Positions 51,682 to 61,301 of a stretch of 64,000 nucleotides of DNA are shown here, one piece after another; the stretch's first letter is position 1, and each line of letters opens with the position of its first letter. The position numbers and the translations under genes are program-made. Source of the DNA: Endozoicomonas sp. OPT23 (GTDB lineage Bacteria > Pseudomonadota > Gammaproteobacteria > Pseudomonadales > Endozoicomonadaceae); contig NZ_PPFD01000007.1 in the NCBI RefSeq assembly GCF_009653635.1, positions 446,484 through 510,483 of the forward strand, in the 5' to 3' direction. Below the pieces are notes generated by a model. That model ran no database searches, had not been told where the DNA came from, and saw nothing but the letters and a program-made list of their open reading frames with translations.

Positions 51682-52149
51682 TCAGCCTGGCGTTTGAATA
51701 CTGTCTTTATCAACTAAATCCCAGACCTGTCCCTTATTCCTGTACAGCCGCTTATTCTTGTCCGGATAGTCTGCAACATCGTGATCTAACCGCTGCCCGG
51801 AAACAATAAACTTAAGTATTTCAGAGCCACTGTTTATCATCGTGTGCGGTTCACCACCGGCTCTGTAGCCAATAAAATCACCCTCAGAAACCCTGGTTAT
51901 ACGATCACCTATACGAACCTCAGCTTCACCCTGAAGGATATAAACACACTCATCCTCATATTGATGAACATGAAACTCTGTTGATTCATACCCTGGCTCC
52001 ACTTCAACAAGATGAAAGCCTAAACCGGATAACCCGGTGAGGTCGCCCAGCGGTTTGCTGTGACGAACAGCATTAGAGTTCAAAAAGTGGGTTTTTTCGA
52101 CGCTCTCCATGCCCTCTATTTCATCTTTTTTAATAATGTACTTGTCCAT
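51682..52149 (-). CDS. cupin-domain protein
   Basis: A 155-residue protein with one cupin barrel at about 45-125: motif 1 TEFHVHQYEDECVYILQG contains the metal ligands H-x-H and E, and motif 2 GEPHTMINSG a further histidine. So metal binding is likely intact, unlike the cupin at 22.8 kb. Resembles mannose-6-phosphate isomerase-like small cupins; substrate unknown. Confidence 0.8.
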   Translation of the reverse strand: MDKYIIKKDEIEGMESVEKTHFLNSNAVRHSKPLGDLTGLSGLGFHLVEVEPGYESTEFHVHQYEDECVYILQGEAEVRIGDRITRVSEGDFIGYRAGGEPHTMINSGSEILKFIVSGQRLDHDVADYPDKNKRLYRNKGQVWDLVDKDSIQTPG

Positions 52150-52195
52150 AAGACCTCTTTATAAAATATCACCTGAACGCGCATTACTGCGTGAG

Positions 52196-52879
52196 TCAGG
52201 CATGTCCCAGCAAGCGGAAATTCCAGTTCTCACAAAGGCCTGTCTCAAGACGTTCCTGCACCTTCGACTGCCAACTGTCGGACAACCTATTCTGCTGGCC
52301 GAGTTTTTTCAGACCATCCTGATTAAGAGGATCACCAAAATAAAGGTCGCACACTTCACGAATCGTTAATGCATCAGGAACCCGTTCAACGAGAGCAACG
52401 GGATGATCAACAGAGACAAGGCCCGGTTGAATAACACGATACAGCCAGCCACAACGACTTATGTCCTGCATATGAAGGGCCAGATCATCGATACCCCAGC
52501 GCCTGCTGAGTTTGTAACAGGGGGATCGAGGCTGGCTCACTTCAATAATGGCTTCACCCCAGCTATAACGATCCCCAATACAAACATCGTTTTCATCCAT
52601 TCCTGAGGAACTTAGGTTTTCACCCATCCCCGGTGCTTGCCATAACAGGTTTAAGCCATATTTGTTTTTCCAGTACTCATAGTGTTCAGAAGGATACTGG
52701 TGCAATGCCCGTTCAGGTCCACCATGATATCGCTGTTCGGCACATTCATCCCCTTCCAGGCCCTCGACAGCAAGAAAGATTTTCCCTTTAACCGGTTCTT
52801 TATCTATGGCTGTTTTAAAGCCATAACTGTTCTTTACCCGACCACGAAATACATTAATAAAACAGGGTAGTTTGTTCAT
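52196..52879 (-). CDS. MOSC-domain protein, YiiM-like
   Basis: A 227-residue protein of the YiiM family, molybdenum-cofactor proteins that detoxify N-hydroxylated bases such as 6-hydroxylaminopurine. Motifs: GLEGDECAEQRYHGGPERALHQYPSEHY, GENLSSSGM, QPRSPCYKLSRR with the Moco-binding cysteine, and the C-terminal 3-alpha helices. The start at 52879 is preferred over the frame opening five codons earlier by comparison with E. coli YiiM. Confidence 0.88.
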   Translation of the reverse strand: MNKLPCFINVFRGRVKNSYGFKTAIDKEPVKGKIFLAVEGLEGDECAEQRYHGGPERALHQYPSEHYEYWKNKYGLNLLWQAPGMGENLSSSGMDENDVCIGDRYSWGEAIIEVSQPRSPCYKLSRRWGIDDLALHMQDISRCGWLYRVIQPGLVSVDHPVALVERVPDALTIREVCDLYFGDPLNQDGLKKLGQQNRLSDSWQSKVQERLETGLCENWNFRLLGHA

Positions 52880-53013
52880 AAGGTTCAATATCAAGGAGGC
52901 TTAATCAAAAATAACACACACGATTATCAGATGAGTTATTGCTTTGTCTGCTTAATTTGTTTGCTAACGATTTTCATATATTCTGAAGAGAAGCGCATTC
53001 ATAAAGGTCATGC

Positions 53014-53721
53014 ATGAACATACTAATTATTGGGGGCTCAGGCGGTATCGGTCTGGCAATTATTCAACAAAGCCTTTCCTCATACCCTCAGGCAACAATA
53101 ACAGCGACCTATCACAGCCAGTGCCCCGAATTTAAACATTCACAACTAAAATGGCTGAAACTGGATGTAACCAGTGAGAAGGATATTATTGAGCTATCAA
53201 AGCACTTTGATAGCCTGAATATGCTGATTAATGCTGTTGGCTTTTTACACTCATCACACCATTCGCCTGAAAAGGCACTCAGTCAGTTCGATGCCGATTT
53301 TTTTCAAACCAACATAAGCCTGAATACCTTACCCAGCATCCTGCTGGCAAAACACTTTATGGCAGCCCTCCGGTCCGAGAGTGTCACCTATTTTGTTACC
53401 CTCTCAGCCAGAATCGGCAGCATCAGCGATAATCAAATGGGCGGCTGGCTAAGTTACCGAACGTCAAAAGCCGCACTTAATATGGCCATGAAAACTGTAT
53501 CTATAGAGTGGAAACAGAAACTGCCAAACTGCTGCATTGTATTGTTTCACCCGGGAACGACGGACACCGGTTTATCAAAACCCTTCCAGAGAAACCTCCC
53601 TGCTGGTCAGTTGCAGTCGCCGGAATTTACTGCGAAATCACTAGTCGAAGTTATAAGAAAACTACGAACAGAAGACTCGGGGAGACTGCTGGATTACGAT
53701 GGCAATAATATCAGCTGGTGA
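53014..53721 (+). CDS. short-chain dehydrogenase/reductase
   Basis: A 235-residue SDR: cofactor motif GGSGGIG near residue 7, LDVTSEKD, NAVG, and the catalytic tetrad region with Ser in TLSARIGS and YRTSKAALN (YxxxK). It resembles the CsgA-like subgroup of small SDRs. Substrate unknown. Convergent with the ASCH gene. Confidence 0.88.
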   Translation: MNILIIGGSGGIGLAIIQQSLSSYPQATITATYHSQCPEFKHSQLKWLKLDVTSEKDIIELSKHFDSLNMLINAVGFLHSSHHSPEKALSQFDADFFQTNISLNTLPSILLAKHFMAALRSESVTYFVTLSARIGSISDNQMGGWLSYRTSKAALNMAMKTVSIEWKQKLPNCCIVLFHPGTTDTGLSKPFQRNLPAGQLQSPEFTAKSLVEVIRKLRTEDSGRLLDYDGNNISW

Positions 53722-53782
53722 TTATACGAAGAGCTTACAACACCGGCTGACCCTATGAATCACAGGGCTATGAACCAAGTAG

Positions 53783-54247
53783 CTATGAATAAACGACTTT
53801 AAATCGCTCAAGGACAAGTAAAAGATCTTCAGAGACTTCCAACCCCTGTCTTTGACACTCTGCAGAGAAAAAGTCCCAATGCGCGTTGCGCCACCAATCA
53901 AGAGATTTATCGCCTTCGCCTTCAAGCACAGCAAAACTGGCCGGTACCTCTGAAAACCTGGCTTCAGTAACCTCGGTAATTTCAATAATTGATGTCGGAG
54001 TGCCACTCCAGTCAGTGACTATCTGCAGGTTTCCGACCTTTGGCATGGGCTCCAGACCTGTCTCATACCAGTATTTCATACTGCAGGTTGCAGTTTTCTC
54101 ACCCTGCCTGATTAAATCAGCACAGAGATTAGCGTTTTCTTCATCGGCGCAAAAATAATCAACAATAACGTTGCGATTTCCGCTCCCGTTCTTGTTGTTT
54201 AAGCTTTGCAGGTATCTATTGTAATATTCTTTTTGGACTTCGTTCAT
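53783..54247 (-). CDS. ASCH-domain protein
   Basis: A 154-residue single-domain protein with the ASCH pattern: IRQGEKTATCSMKYWYE, PKVGNLQIVTDWSGTPTSII, then LEGEGDKSLDWWRNAHWDFF. ASCH domains are beta-barrels thought to bind RNA; some hydrolyse modified cytidines. No attC site flanks it, so I do not count it as a cassette. Confidence 0.82.
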   Translation of the reverse strand: MNEVQKEYYNRYLQSLNNKNGSGNRNVIVDYFCADEENANLCADLIRQGEKTATCSMKYWYETGLEPMPKVGNLQIVTDWSGTPTSIIEITEVTEARFSEVPASFAVLEGEGDKSLDWWRNAHWDFFSAECQRQGLEVSEDLLLVLERFKVVYS

Positions 54248-54851
54248 ATCGTTACTACTGAATCTATTTTTCTGATTATCATTATGTCTGGGCAGCGTAC
54301 ACCTCTTTTACCCGGTAATCATGCGCCTCGATACATCAACGACACATTGCGGGCTAATCAAGAGACTATCCTTAAGACCACTCTGGTCATTCCAGTGTCA
54401 TTTCCGGTTATATTCGGTATAACCCCAAGCGTGTCGGACTCACCGAAAGGATAGGTTTCAAACTGTGCACGAGCCGTTAAACGGATCTTGATGGAACTAC
54501 GATGTAGGGGTTCGTTTCTGGCTCTTCATACATATTCTGCAGATTGCGAAACTCAACATCTCGCATTTAGCCTTACCTATAATAGTCTCTTGTCATTGTT
54601 ACATCTCGAAAGCAGATTTATTGGAAATATTTAAGCCTTGTTATAAGCCAGAATAAGCTCAATCCCATACTCAGTGTTAAAGCACAAAGCCATGAAGTAA
54701 GAATGGAACCAGACCATACAATGACAATAGAACCAGTACAGCACCTTCATCGAGCTGACCATTTAACAAATAATTCAACAACTCTGGAATCGATGTGTTT
54801 TTTACCCATATCACAAGGCACAGCAGTACCGAAGGTGTATCAAGGAAACCC
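54248..54851. other. decayed region at the left edge of the cassette array
   Basis: About 600 bases with only short frames. A 29-residue frame on the minus strand at 54477-54566 has a good ribosome-binding site (AGGTAAGG) and encodes MRDVEFRNLQNMYEEPETNP and nine more residues. A plus-strand frame from 54703 encodes about 60 protein-like residues before running into a palindrome at 54852. Neither is recognisable. The region is probably eroded cassettes or insertion elements. Confidence 0.35.
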
Positions 54852-54896
54852 CCTAGTATTAAGTTCTAAGGGCGACACTTCAAACTTGATACTAGG
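54852..54896. repeat. 45-bp palindrome matching the ends of the IS30 element
   Basis: The left arm CCTAGTATTAAGTT and right arm AACTTGATACTAGG are inverted copies with one mismatch. The right arm, extended to CACTTCAAACTTGATACTAG and a following GCG, is shared with the right end of the IS30 element at 58.46-58.49 kb. It looks like the two ends of such an element joined without a transposase, and it sits where the attC of the P-loop cassette should be. The stop codon of that gene lies inside it. Confidence 0.6.
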
Positions 54897-55386
54897 CGTT
54901 TACTGTGCGGCCATTCTCTAGTTCTTGTTGGCCAGGTATTTCATATTTTGGTTCCATAAAATTAAACATGAAATCAGTCACCTCAAAAGAGTAAACGCTT
55001 GGGTCCTTCTCCAAATTTCTTTTTTCTACCCGCTTCTTTCGAGTTTCTTTTGGTGCGTTCAAATAGTGTATTTCGGAATCGATGCTAAGCCCCTTTGCTA
55101 AATCAGTAAAATGGTCCCTTTGTTCCTTAGTAGTAAACCCTAAATCTAAAACTACATTACCATTTAATTCTAATACTTGCTCACTGACCTGCCAGATTTG
55201 AACGTAGCATCTATTAACTCGTTCAATCATCCAAGAATAATCCAGAGATGTCATATCATTGGAAAATAAGATCTGCATCCATGGGTCTATAGAAAAACGA
55301 ATTGCTCCAATTTCTTTAGCAATAGATAGAGAGTACGTAGTTTTTCCGGCACCTGTTGGCCCGGTAACAATAATTAATCTTGCCAT
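54892..55386 (-). CDS. P-loop kinase-like cassette protein
   Basis: A 164-residue AAA-type ATPase/kinase: Walker A GPTGAGKTT near residue 8, VVLDLGFTTKEQRDHF, and a lid-like basic segment ETRKKRVEKRN. It resembles small zeta-toxin- or chloramphenicol-phosphotransferase-like kinases; substrate unknown. ATG at 55386 is chosen because upstream codons read through an attC remnant. The stop lies in the palindrome at 54852-54896. Confidence 0.72.
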   Translation of the reverse strand: MARLIIVTGPTGAGKTTYSLSIAKEIGAIRFSIDPWMQILFSNDMTSLDYSWMIERVNRCYVQIWQVSEQVLELNGNVVLDLGFTTKEQRDHFTDLAKGLSIDSEIHYLNAPKETRKKRVEKRNLEKDPSVYSFEVTDFMFNFMEPKYEIPGQQELENGRTVNA

Positions 55387-55407
55387 ATATAGTGATACTC
55401 TTTTGAT

Positions 55408-55461
55408 GCATAACGCCATTTCCAGATGCACTGTAGTCACCTGAAATTTCTTGCATGCCGC
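55408..55461 (-). repeat. degenerate attC site
   Basis: GCATAACGCC at the R' side is intact and the inner stem (ATTTCCAG opposite CTGAAAT) closely follows the attC at 61852. The expected GTTATGC at the R'' side is replaced by CTTGCATGCC. It probably belongs to the broken Fic cassette. Confidence 0.65.
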
Positions 55462-55503
55462 ATATTAGTTGAAGTTTTCAATGGTTTTTGGATTAATCCA
55501 TGC

Positions 55504-55958
55504 TCAAAGAAACGTATTCATAGGTAACATATCACCAGAGCTATAGAATTCAAGCATAAGCTGGTTAAATTCATTCTGCTTCTTGGCAGGAACATTAATG
55601 ATTGGGAACCCTGCTCTGAGGAGAATACCATTCATCATGAACCTTCCCATGCGTTTATCAACATCCCAGAAAAGTCGGGCTCTTTCCATTCAAAGGAAGG
55701 CCGTTATCGCTTGATCATAGATGCCGTTGGAAGAACTCACCTCTTGTTGAATATCAGACCATGCCTTAGCTTCTTCTTTCCTTGAAATTTTATGAATTGC
55801 TAAAGCAACATCTTTTGTGAAAGAGAAGCTATTTTCGGAGACAAGGGTAAAAGTTTTTTCCAGGCATCAGCATGGTTAAGAACCATGTTCTGGTCGCTTA
55901 TTTTATAACCACCAACAGTTATCCCATCGAGAAGTGTTTGGACATCTAGCATGGTCAT
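55504..55958 (-). pseudogene. Fic-family protein, broken
   Basis: Starting at ATG 55958 (GAGGG upstream), the frame reads MTMLDVQTLLDGITVGGYKI and NHADAWKKLLPL. A frameshift near 55835 then moves to the frame reading DVALAIHKISRKEEAKAW and YDQAITAFL, where an in-frame TGA precedes MERARLFWDVDKRMGRFMMN, a Fic core. The rest (GFPIINVPAKKQNEFNQL) is intact. The HPFxxGNG histidine region is missing or lost, so the product would be inactive. Fic proteins usually AMPylate targets. Confidence 0.65.
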
Positions 55959-56002
55959 TACTACACCCTCAAGGTTTACAGCACTATAAACAATTTGAAG
56001 CT

Positions 56003-56092
56003 ATGGAACCAGAATCTCACCAAGAATTTCTTGGATCTTTGAGCATTTCTAAAGAGGAAATAAAAGCCACTCGCCAATGGTCCAAAGAATAA
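56003..56092 (+). CDS. 29-residue fragment on the opposite strand
   Basis: MEPESHQEFLGSLSISKEEI and nine more residues, ending TAA. It looks like the end of an antitoxin or regulator of unknown type, opposite in direction to the cassettes. Possibly a remnant. Confidence 0.2.
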   Translation: MEPESHQEFLGSLSISKEEIKATRQWSKE

Positions 56093-56130
56093 TTAATAAC
56101 CAGTGCGTGCGACTCGACATTTGGTTTCAC

Positions 56131-56182
56131 GCATAACGCCAGAATTAGGGCACCGAAGGCCCATTTGAAGCACTTGTTAGCT
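56131..56182 (-). repeat. attC site
   Basis: 52 bp. GCATAAC (R' side, plus strand) to GTTAGCT (R'' side) with an internal inverted repeat. The TAA stop of the epimerase pseudogene lies inside the R'' box. Confidence 0.85.
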
Positions 56183-56703
56183 GCGTTTTGAAACTGGCAA
56201 AACTTCTGCTGTCTCTGTATCGAGCATTTCTAGAACACTCTCAAAGCCATGTTTTGGCAACCAACCTAATTTTTTATGTGCTAACGATGAGTCATGTACA
56301 CGGTCCAAGCTTGCAGGTAATTGCCACCCTCTTCGCCTAAAGGCAGAAACTATCTCAGGACACCTTTGTGTGAGAGCTGACTTTGCATCGTTACATAAGG
56401 CGTCACAATCCAAACGCTTAAAAGGTGTTTCACCCGAGATGATAAACCGATTATAACCACTTAAACGTTTTTCTACTGCACATAAATGAGCATTTGCTAC
56501 ATCACGAGAATCAATACCACGAGTTAAGCGAAATACTGCCATTAAGTCCGCGGGCTCTGGAAAACACCTAGACATTTGTAGCACTGTCACCGGAAGGTTG
56601 AACAAGGTGTTTTATCAAAATCAACTACATCATGTGTGCGCATTAACTTGATATAGATTGCACGCCCCACTCTACCCACTGAGCCTGTTACCAATATTTT
56701 CAT
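56177..56703 (-). pseudogene. NAD-dependent epimerase/dehydratase cassette, broken
   Basis: From ATG 56703 the frame reads MKILVTGSVGRVGRAIYIKL, the Rossmann start of an extended SDR, but stops after about 38 residues. The remaining 142 residues continue in another frame: RLTRGIDSRDVANAHLCAVE, FKRLDCDALCNDAKSALTQR, SLAHKKLGWLPKHGFESVLE. A central part with the catalytic YxxxK seems deleted. It ends in an attC, as expected for a cassette. Confidence 0.7.
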
Positions 56704-56736
56704 TTACTACACCTTGCTAGATATCGACCTCAAAGC

Positions 56737-56799
56737 AGCTAACGCTTGGTTAAGGGGCTGGCGCCGCAGGTGACAGTCCCATTGAACCTCTTGTTATGT
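56737..56799 (-). repeat. attC site of the Qnr-like cassette
   Basis: 63 bp of the homogeneous subtype, with AACGCTTGGTTAAGGGGCTG then GCGCCGCAGG in the middle, CTAAC at one side and GTTATGT at the other. Nearly identical to those at 58771 and 62429. Confidence 0.92.
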
Positions 56800-56810
56800 G
56801 TGTTCTCTCG

Positions 56811-57581
56811 TTATTGGTCTGGATGAATTATAAAACCAAGATTTTCTAATAATGAAGCCATTTGCCACTCGTATATCTCAACCCCAGAAAAATCTAATGC
56901 CCTTATGTCTATAGCTGCTATTTCAGCATTGCGTAGATCAGCCTTATAGATTGAAAGACCGTCATACTGACTTGGAGCAAAAGCTGAATTTGTGAGATTC
57001 GCGCCCTCTAAGTTTGCTCTTGTAAAAACTACAGCTGAAAAATTACTTTCTGATAAATCACACTTTTCTAGTTGAACACCTTCGAAGTCCGAATATTTGA
57101 AGTTTGATTTTGTCAGTTGAGCCGAGCTAAACAGCATGTTTTTACTGACTATTGTTACAAATTCTGCAAGCTCGAAGTTACAACCTTGAGCCTGACATTC
57201 ATTTATTTTTATGTCAAAGAGTTCTGATCTATAGAAATTACAGGTGGAAATATCACAATCATAAAACTCAGAATGACGTAAATCAGATTTTTGGAAATCA
57301 CATCCTTTTTGATTATTCTTGTTGTAGAAAGTGCACTTCTTAAATACAGAGTTTCTCAAACTAGTTTCAGAGAAGTCACAGTTAATGATTTGACAGCTTT
57401 CAAAATGCAGTCCATTTAAGTTTGCCCCAGAGAAATCAGATGAAGAGATTATACAGCCAATAAAGTTTAAATCTTCTTCGTATTCATGAGCCCAATCTAA
57501 ATTAGCAAAATTACGATTTTTTATCGTTCTTTGATTTTCATCTAAAACCAAAGATTCTTCGATTTTTTTGATGTTTTCCAA
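56811..57581 (-). CDS. Qnr-like pentapeptide-repeat protein in an integron cassette
   Basis: A 256-residue pentapeptide-repeat protein (A/C-D/N-L/F-x-x units throughout). From about residue 48 to the end it can be laid alongside plasmid/Vibrio Qnr proteins without large gaps: QKGCDFQKSDL, CQAQGCNFELAEF, LEKCDLSESNF, ADLRNAEIAAIDI, and a C-terminus WQMASLLENLGFIIHPDQ much like QnrVC's. Qnr proteins shield DNA gyrase from quinolones. About 45 extra N-terminal residues precede the Qnr-like part. The likely start is TTG 57581 with only a weak AGAG upstream; an IS30 element ends about 35 bases before it. Resistance is not shown by sequence. Confidence 0.8.
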   Translation of the reverse strand: MENIKKIEESLVLDENQRTIKNRNFANLDWAHEYEEDLNFIGCIISSSDFSGANLNGLHFESCQIINCDFSETSLRNSVFKKCTFYNKNNQKGCDFQKSDLRHSEFYDCDISTCNFYRSELFDIKINECQAQGCNFELAEFVTIVSKNMLFSSAQLTKSNFKYSDFEGVQLEKCDLSESNFSAVVFTRANLEGANLTNSAFAPSQYDGLSIYKADLRNAEIAAIDIRALDFSGVEIYEWQMASLLENLGFIIHPDQ

Positions 57582-57614
57582 CTTATAAATCTCTAAAAAC
57601 TAACCATTAACTAA

Positions 57615-58484
57615 TGGAGGTATGGAGTTTGAATCGCGAATTCATAAACTAAGCGCGACAAATTCAGACCATTAAGAGGCAAGCTGCGATACCGTTGACT
57701 TTTCGCTCCGCCAGAGTGATTGGCCATGAGTATCATCAGCTCACCTCCGAAGAAAGGTTTATGTTATCCCTGCTCAGAAAGCAAGATGACAGTGTCGCAC
57801 AGATTGCTAAAAAACTTGGACGGCACCGAAGCACCATTTACCGTTATATCTGGCGAGATAAGCATGCGGGCGGAAATCTCTGGACCTACCTCAGGGGTTC
57901 TCATAAGAAACGACGAAAACGCTACCGTTCCAAGGACAGCCGCGGCTGGGTGTCAGGTAAACGACATATTTCAGAACGACCCGCTAGCGTAGAAACTCGA
58001 AAGCAAAAAGGTCACTGGGAAATCGATACTGTTATGGGTAAAGGCTCCAACGCCTGCATTGTCACTCTGATTGAACGGAAAACAGGTTATACGCTCATTG
58101 GAAAAATACCCAATCGCACTACTAAATCACTGAACCTAGCAACGATATGCCTGATACATCGTTATAAACCAGGCCCGTTTAAAACCATTATTGCTGACAA
58201 CGGCACTGAGTTTCACCGATTCAAAGAACTAGAAACAGAAGCCAATTTCAGGTTCTACTTCGCAACCCCTTACCACTCCTGGGAGAGAGGCACCAATGAA
58301 AACACTAATGGTTTAATCAGGCAGTATCTGCCGAAAGGAATGGTTATGGTATCTGTAACTCAAAGAGATTGTGATGCCATTGCCAAAGAACATAACTACC
58401 GACCAAGAAAGAGGCTGAGCTATAAGTCACCGATCAGCTGTTTCCATAATTGTTGAAGTGTCGCACTTCAAACTTGATACTAGG
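57615..58484 (+). mobile_element. IS30-family insertion sequence
   Basis: About 870 bp carrying one transposase gene. The ends are imperfect inverted repeats: left GGTATGGAGTTTGAATCGCG, right (complement) AGTATCAAGTTTGAAGTGCG. It occupies the place where the attC of the 71-residue cassette should be, so it has destroyed or replaced that site. It runs opposite to the cassettes. Confidence 0.75.
57695..58456 (+). CDS. IS30-family transposase
   Basis: A 253-residue transposase with an N-terminal HTH (LTSEERFMLSLLRKQDDSV, KLGRHRSTIYRYIW) and a DDE catalytic domain: WEIDTVMGKG, IIADNGTEF and a glutamate in YHSWERGTNENTNGLIRQY. Shorter than many IS30 transposases (about 320-380) because the linker is short, but all three catalytic residues are present, so it may be active. 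Confidence 0.9.
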   Translation: MTFRSARVIGHEYHQLTSEERFMLSLLRKQDDSVAQIAKKLGRHRSTIYRYIWRDKHAGGNLWTYLRGSHKKRRKRYRSKDSRGWVSGKRHISERPASVETRKQKGHWEIDTVMGKGSNACIVTLIERKTGYTLIGKIPNRTTKSLNLATICLIHRYKPGPFKTIIADNGTEFHRFKELETEANFRFYFATPYHSWERGTNENTNGLIRQYLPKGMVMVSVTQRDCDAIAKEHNYRPRKRLSYKSPISCFHNC

Positions 58485-58509
58485 CGCTGATTGATAAACC
58501 TTGTATTTG

Positions 58510-58725
58510 CTAAATGGATTGAACCATTTTTTTTATTTTTACTGCCTTTTCAAAATGATCAAGTTTATGCTTCATTATCCACCATTCTGCTGCTTCCATA
58601 AGCAACTCGGGGTCATCATTTTTATTTGCAAAAAATGCGTAAAAGGACAAACCGACGTTTGCACCTTTACTCGCAATTTTCTTATCGCAGACTTCAATAA
58701 TTTTGCTCTTTAAATTCTCTCTCAT
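58510..58725 (-). CDS. small cassette protein of unknown function
   Basis: 71 residues, helical and charged (KKIASKGANVGLSFYAFFAN, DPELLMEAAEWWIMKHKLDH). No recognised family. It lies between an attC on its upstream side and an IS30 element on its downstream side. Confidence 0.55.
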   Translation of the reverse strand: MRENLKSKIIEVCDKKIASKGANVGLSFYAFFANKNDDPELLMEAAEWWIMKHKLDHFEKAVKIKKMVQSI

Positions 58726-58770
58726 TTACGGACGACTCTCAGTGAGTAATTATAATGCTGCGATTTAAAC

Positions 58771-58827
58771 GCATAACGCTTGGTTAAGGGGCTGGCGCCG
58801 CAGGCGGCAGTTCCTACGAACCACTTG
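58771..58827 (-). repeat. attC site interrupted by an insertion element (main part)
   Basis: GCATAACGCTTGGTTAAGGG through to ACCACTTG matches the attC at 62429 almost exactly. The missing R'' end (TTATGC) lies at 61296-61301, after about 2.5 kb of inserted elements. Confidence 0.9.
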
Positions 58828-59959
<1,132 letters not shown>

Positions 59960-60195
59960 AAACTTGACTGGAGGCCACAGTCACTTATGTGGACTCCCCA
60001 CTGTCAACAACAATGATGGAAGCTTTTAAAGCGCACTTATGTACGAGCTCAAACGGGTAGCGAACCCAGGCTCTCAGATATTTACGCGAACGGGTGTACT
60101 AATCTTGTTAACGAGCGAAAAGCTCATGTGACTGTACTGTATCAACCCGTTTTTTAGCTCACCAACACAGCTGTTAAACCTGTTACAAACTACAA

Positions 60196-60591
60196 TTATT
60201 CAATAGCTACCGCGTGATACTCTGTACATTGAGTAAGCATGGCGAAAGCTGTTCTAACCGTTTTATTGGCCAGTGCAACTGCGGCACACTTTTTTCCCCT
60301 TCTTTCTATCAGTGACATTAGCCAGACTTCTTTCTGAGTTCGAGGAGATCTTCGGAACAGCTGATGAACCACGGCCATGGCTCCAGTAATCAACAAGCTA
60401 CGAAAACCACAATTTTTTGACCTGCGGCTAATCTTCCCTATTCGTGTTTTCCCACCACTAGAAGATTGTACAGGCGTTAAACCAATGCATGCTGCAGCAT
60501 CTTTACCACGTTTAAAAGTTCCTAACTCACCACACCCTAAAGCAATGAAGAGATTGATAGCATTAAGGATACCGACCCCTTCTAGCTTCAT
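60196..60591 (-). CDS. IS110-family transposase, C-terminal part
   Basis: 131 residues equal to the C-terminal Tnp domain: KLEGVGILNAINLFIALGCG, TFKRGKDAAACIGLTPVQSS, GKISRRSKNCGFRSLLITGA. It starts with an ATG that overlaps the stop of the upstream part (ATGA) and continues the same protein in another frame. Confidence 0.8.
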   Translation of the reverse strand: MKLEGVGILNAINLFIALGCGELGTFKRGKDAAACIGLTPVQSSSGGKTRIGKISRRSKNCGFRSLLITGAMAVVHQLFRRSPRTQKEVWLMSLIERRGKKCAAVALANKTVRTAFAMLTQCTEYHAVAIE

Positions 60592-61229
60592 GAGCTTTTG
60601 GCAATCAGGTATGTCTTAACTGTATTTTCCAAACAAAGATCGTACTCACTAACAGCAAGACACTGATACGAATACATCTCACGAGCGGTATTAAGTGCAT
60701 GCCTAAACGGCCCAGAGAAACCATTGGTAGCATCTTCAAGCACGAGAGCTGTGGCTTTAAGAACCTGAGCTCCACTACCTGTAATACGGATATTAAATTC
60801 TTTCAGTAAGCCAAGAAGCTGATTCTTAGCAGCAGTACGCTGCTTAACAGCTAGCTCACGTAGTCGCACGATGGACTGAAGTTGCTGCTGAATATTTGTC
60901 TTGCCTGAAATAAAATTAATGTCAGGTAGTGATGCGGCCTGAACAATGACTACGGCATCATTTCTATCGGTCTTTTGATTTTGACGCACGACGGAGACTA
61001 AGTAAGGAGATATTAGCTTTGCTTCATGACTGTAATACCTTGCTTGTTGATGCCAATAATGAGCAGATGCACACACTTCAAATACGACGAGAAATGAGGA
61101 CTGTGAAGCTAGAAAGCACTGAAATTGACTGGGTGTCATCTCCTGATTAGCAATCATTTTGCTATTAATAAATGAGCAGACTTGGATAACCTTTTCAGGC
61201 AAGTCGACACCGACAACTCTTGTACTCAT
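60588..61229 (-). CDS. IS110-family transposase, N-terminal part
   Basis: 213 residues with the DEDD domain: VVGVDLPEKVIQV, VVFEVCASAHYW, QKTDRNDAVVIVQ. The frame ends at TGA just where the C-terminal part begins. The run CCAAAAGC near 60600 could permit ribosomal frameshifting, or the gene is simply mutated. Confidence 0.8.
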   Translation of the reverse strand: MSTRVVGVDLPEKVIQVCSFINSKMIANQEMTPSQFQCFLASQSSFLVVFEVCASAHYWHQQARYYSHEAKLISPYLVSVVRQNQKTDRNDAVVIVQAASLPDINFISGKTNIQQQLQSIVRLRELAVKQRTAAKNQLLGLLKEFNIRITGSGAQVLKATALVLEDATNGFSGPFRHALNTAREMYSYQCLAVSEYDLCLENTVKTYLIAKSS

Positions 61230-61294
61230 AGCCGGACTCCTCTAGAAGCTGCATGCTGATGTTAGTTTAAGGGTGTGGGGAGTCCAATTATCTT

Positions 61295-61301
61295 GTTATG
61301 C
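61295..61301 (-). repeat. attC R'' end separated by insertion
   Basis: GTTATGC, the missing end of the attC whose main part lies at 58771-58827. The stop codon of the adjacent P-loop cassette gene is inside it. Confidence 0.85.

Larger units (their letters stand above)
59991..61285 (-). mobile_element. second IS110-family element nested in the first
   Basis: About 1295 bp bounded by the perfect inverted repeat GGACTCCCCAC / GTGGGGAGTCC. It is inserted a few bases before the right end of the attC-inserted element. It contains one transposase split over two frames. The element has about 190 non-coding bases after the transposase gene (59991-60195). Confidence 0.75.

Noticed and set aside
53783..54247. 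ASCH gene as a further integron cassette
   Set aside because: No attC-like pair of GTTATGC/GCATAAC boxes flanks it on either side.
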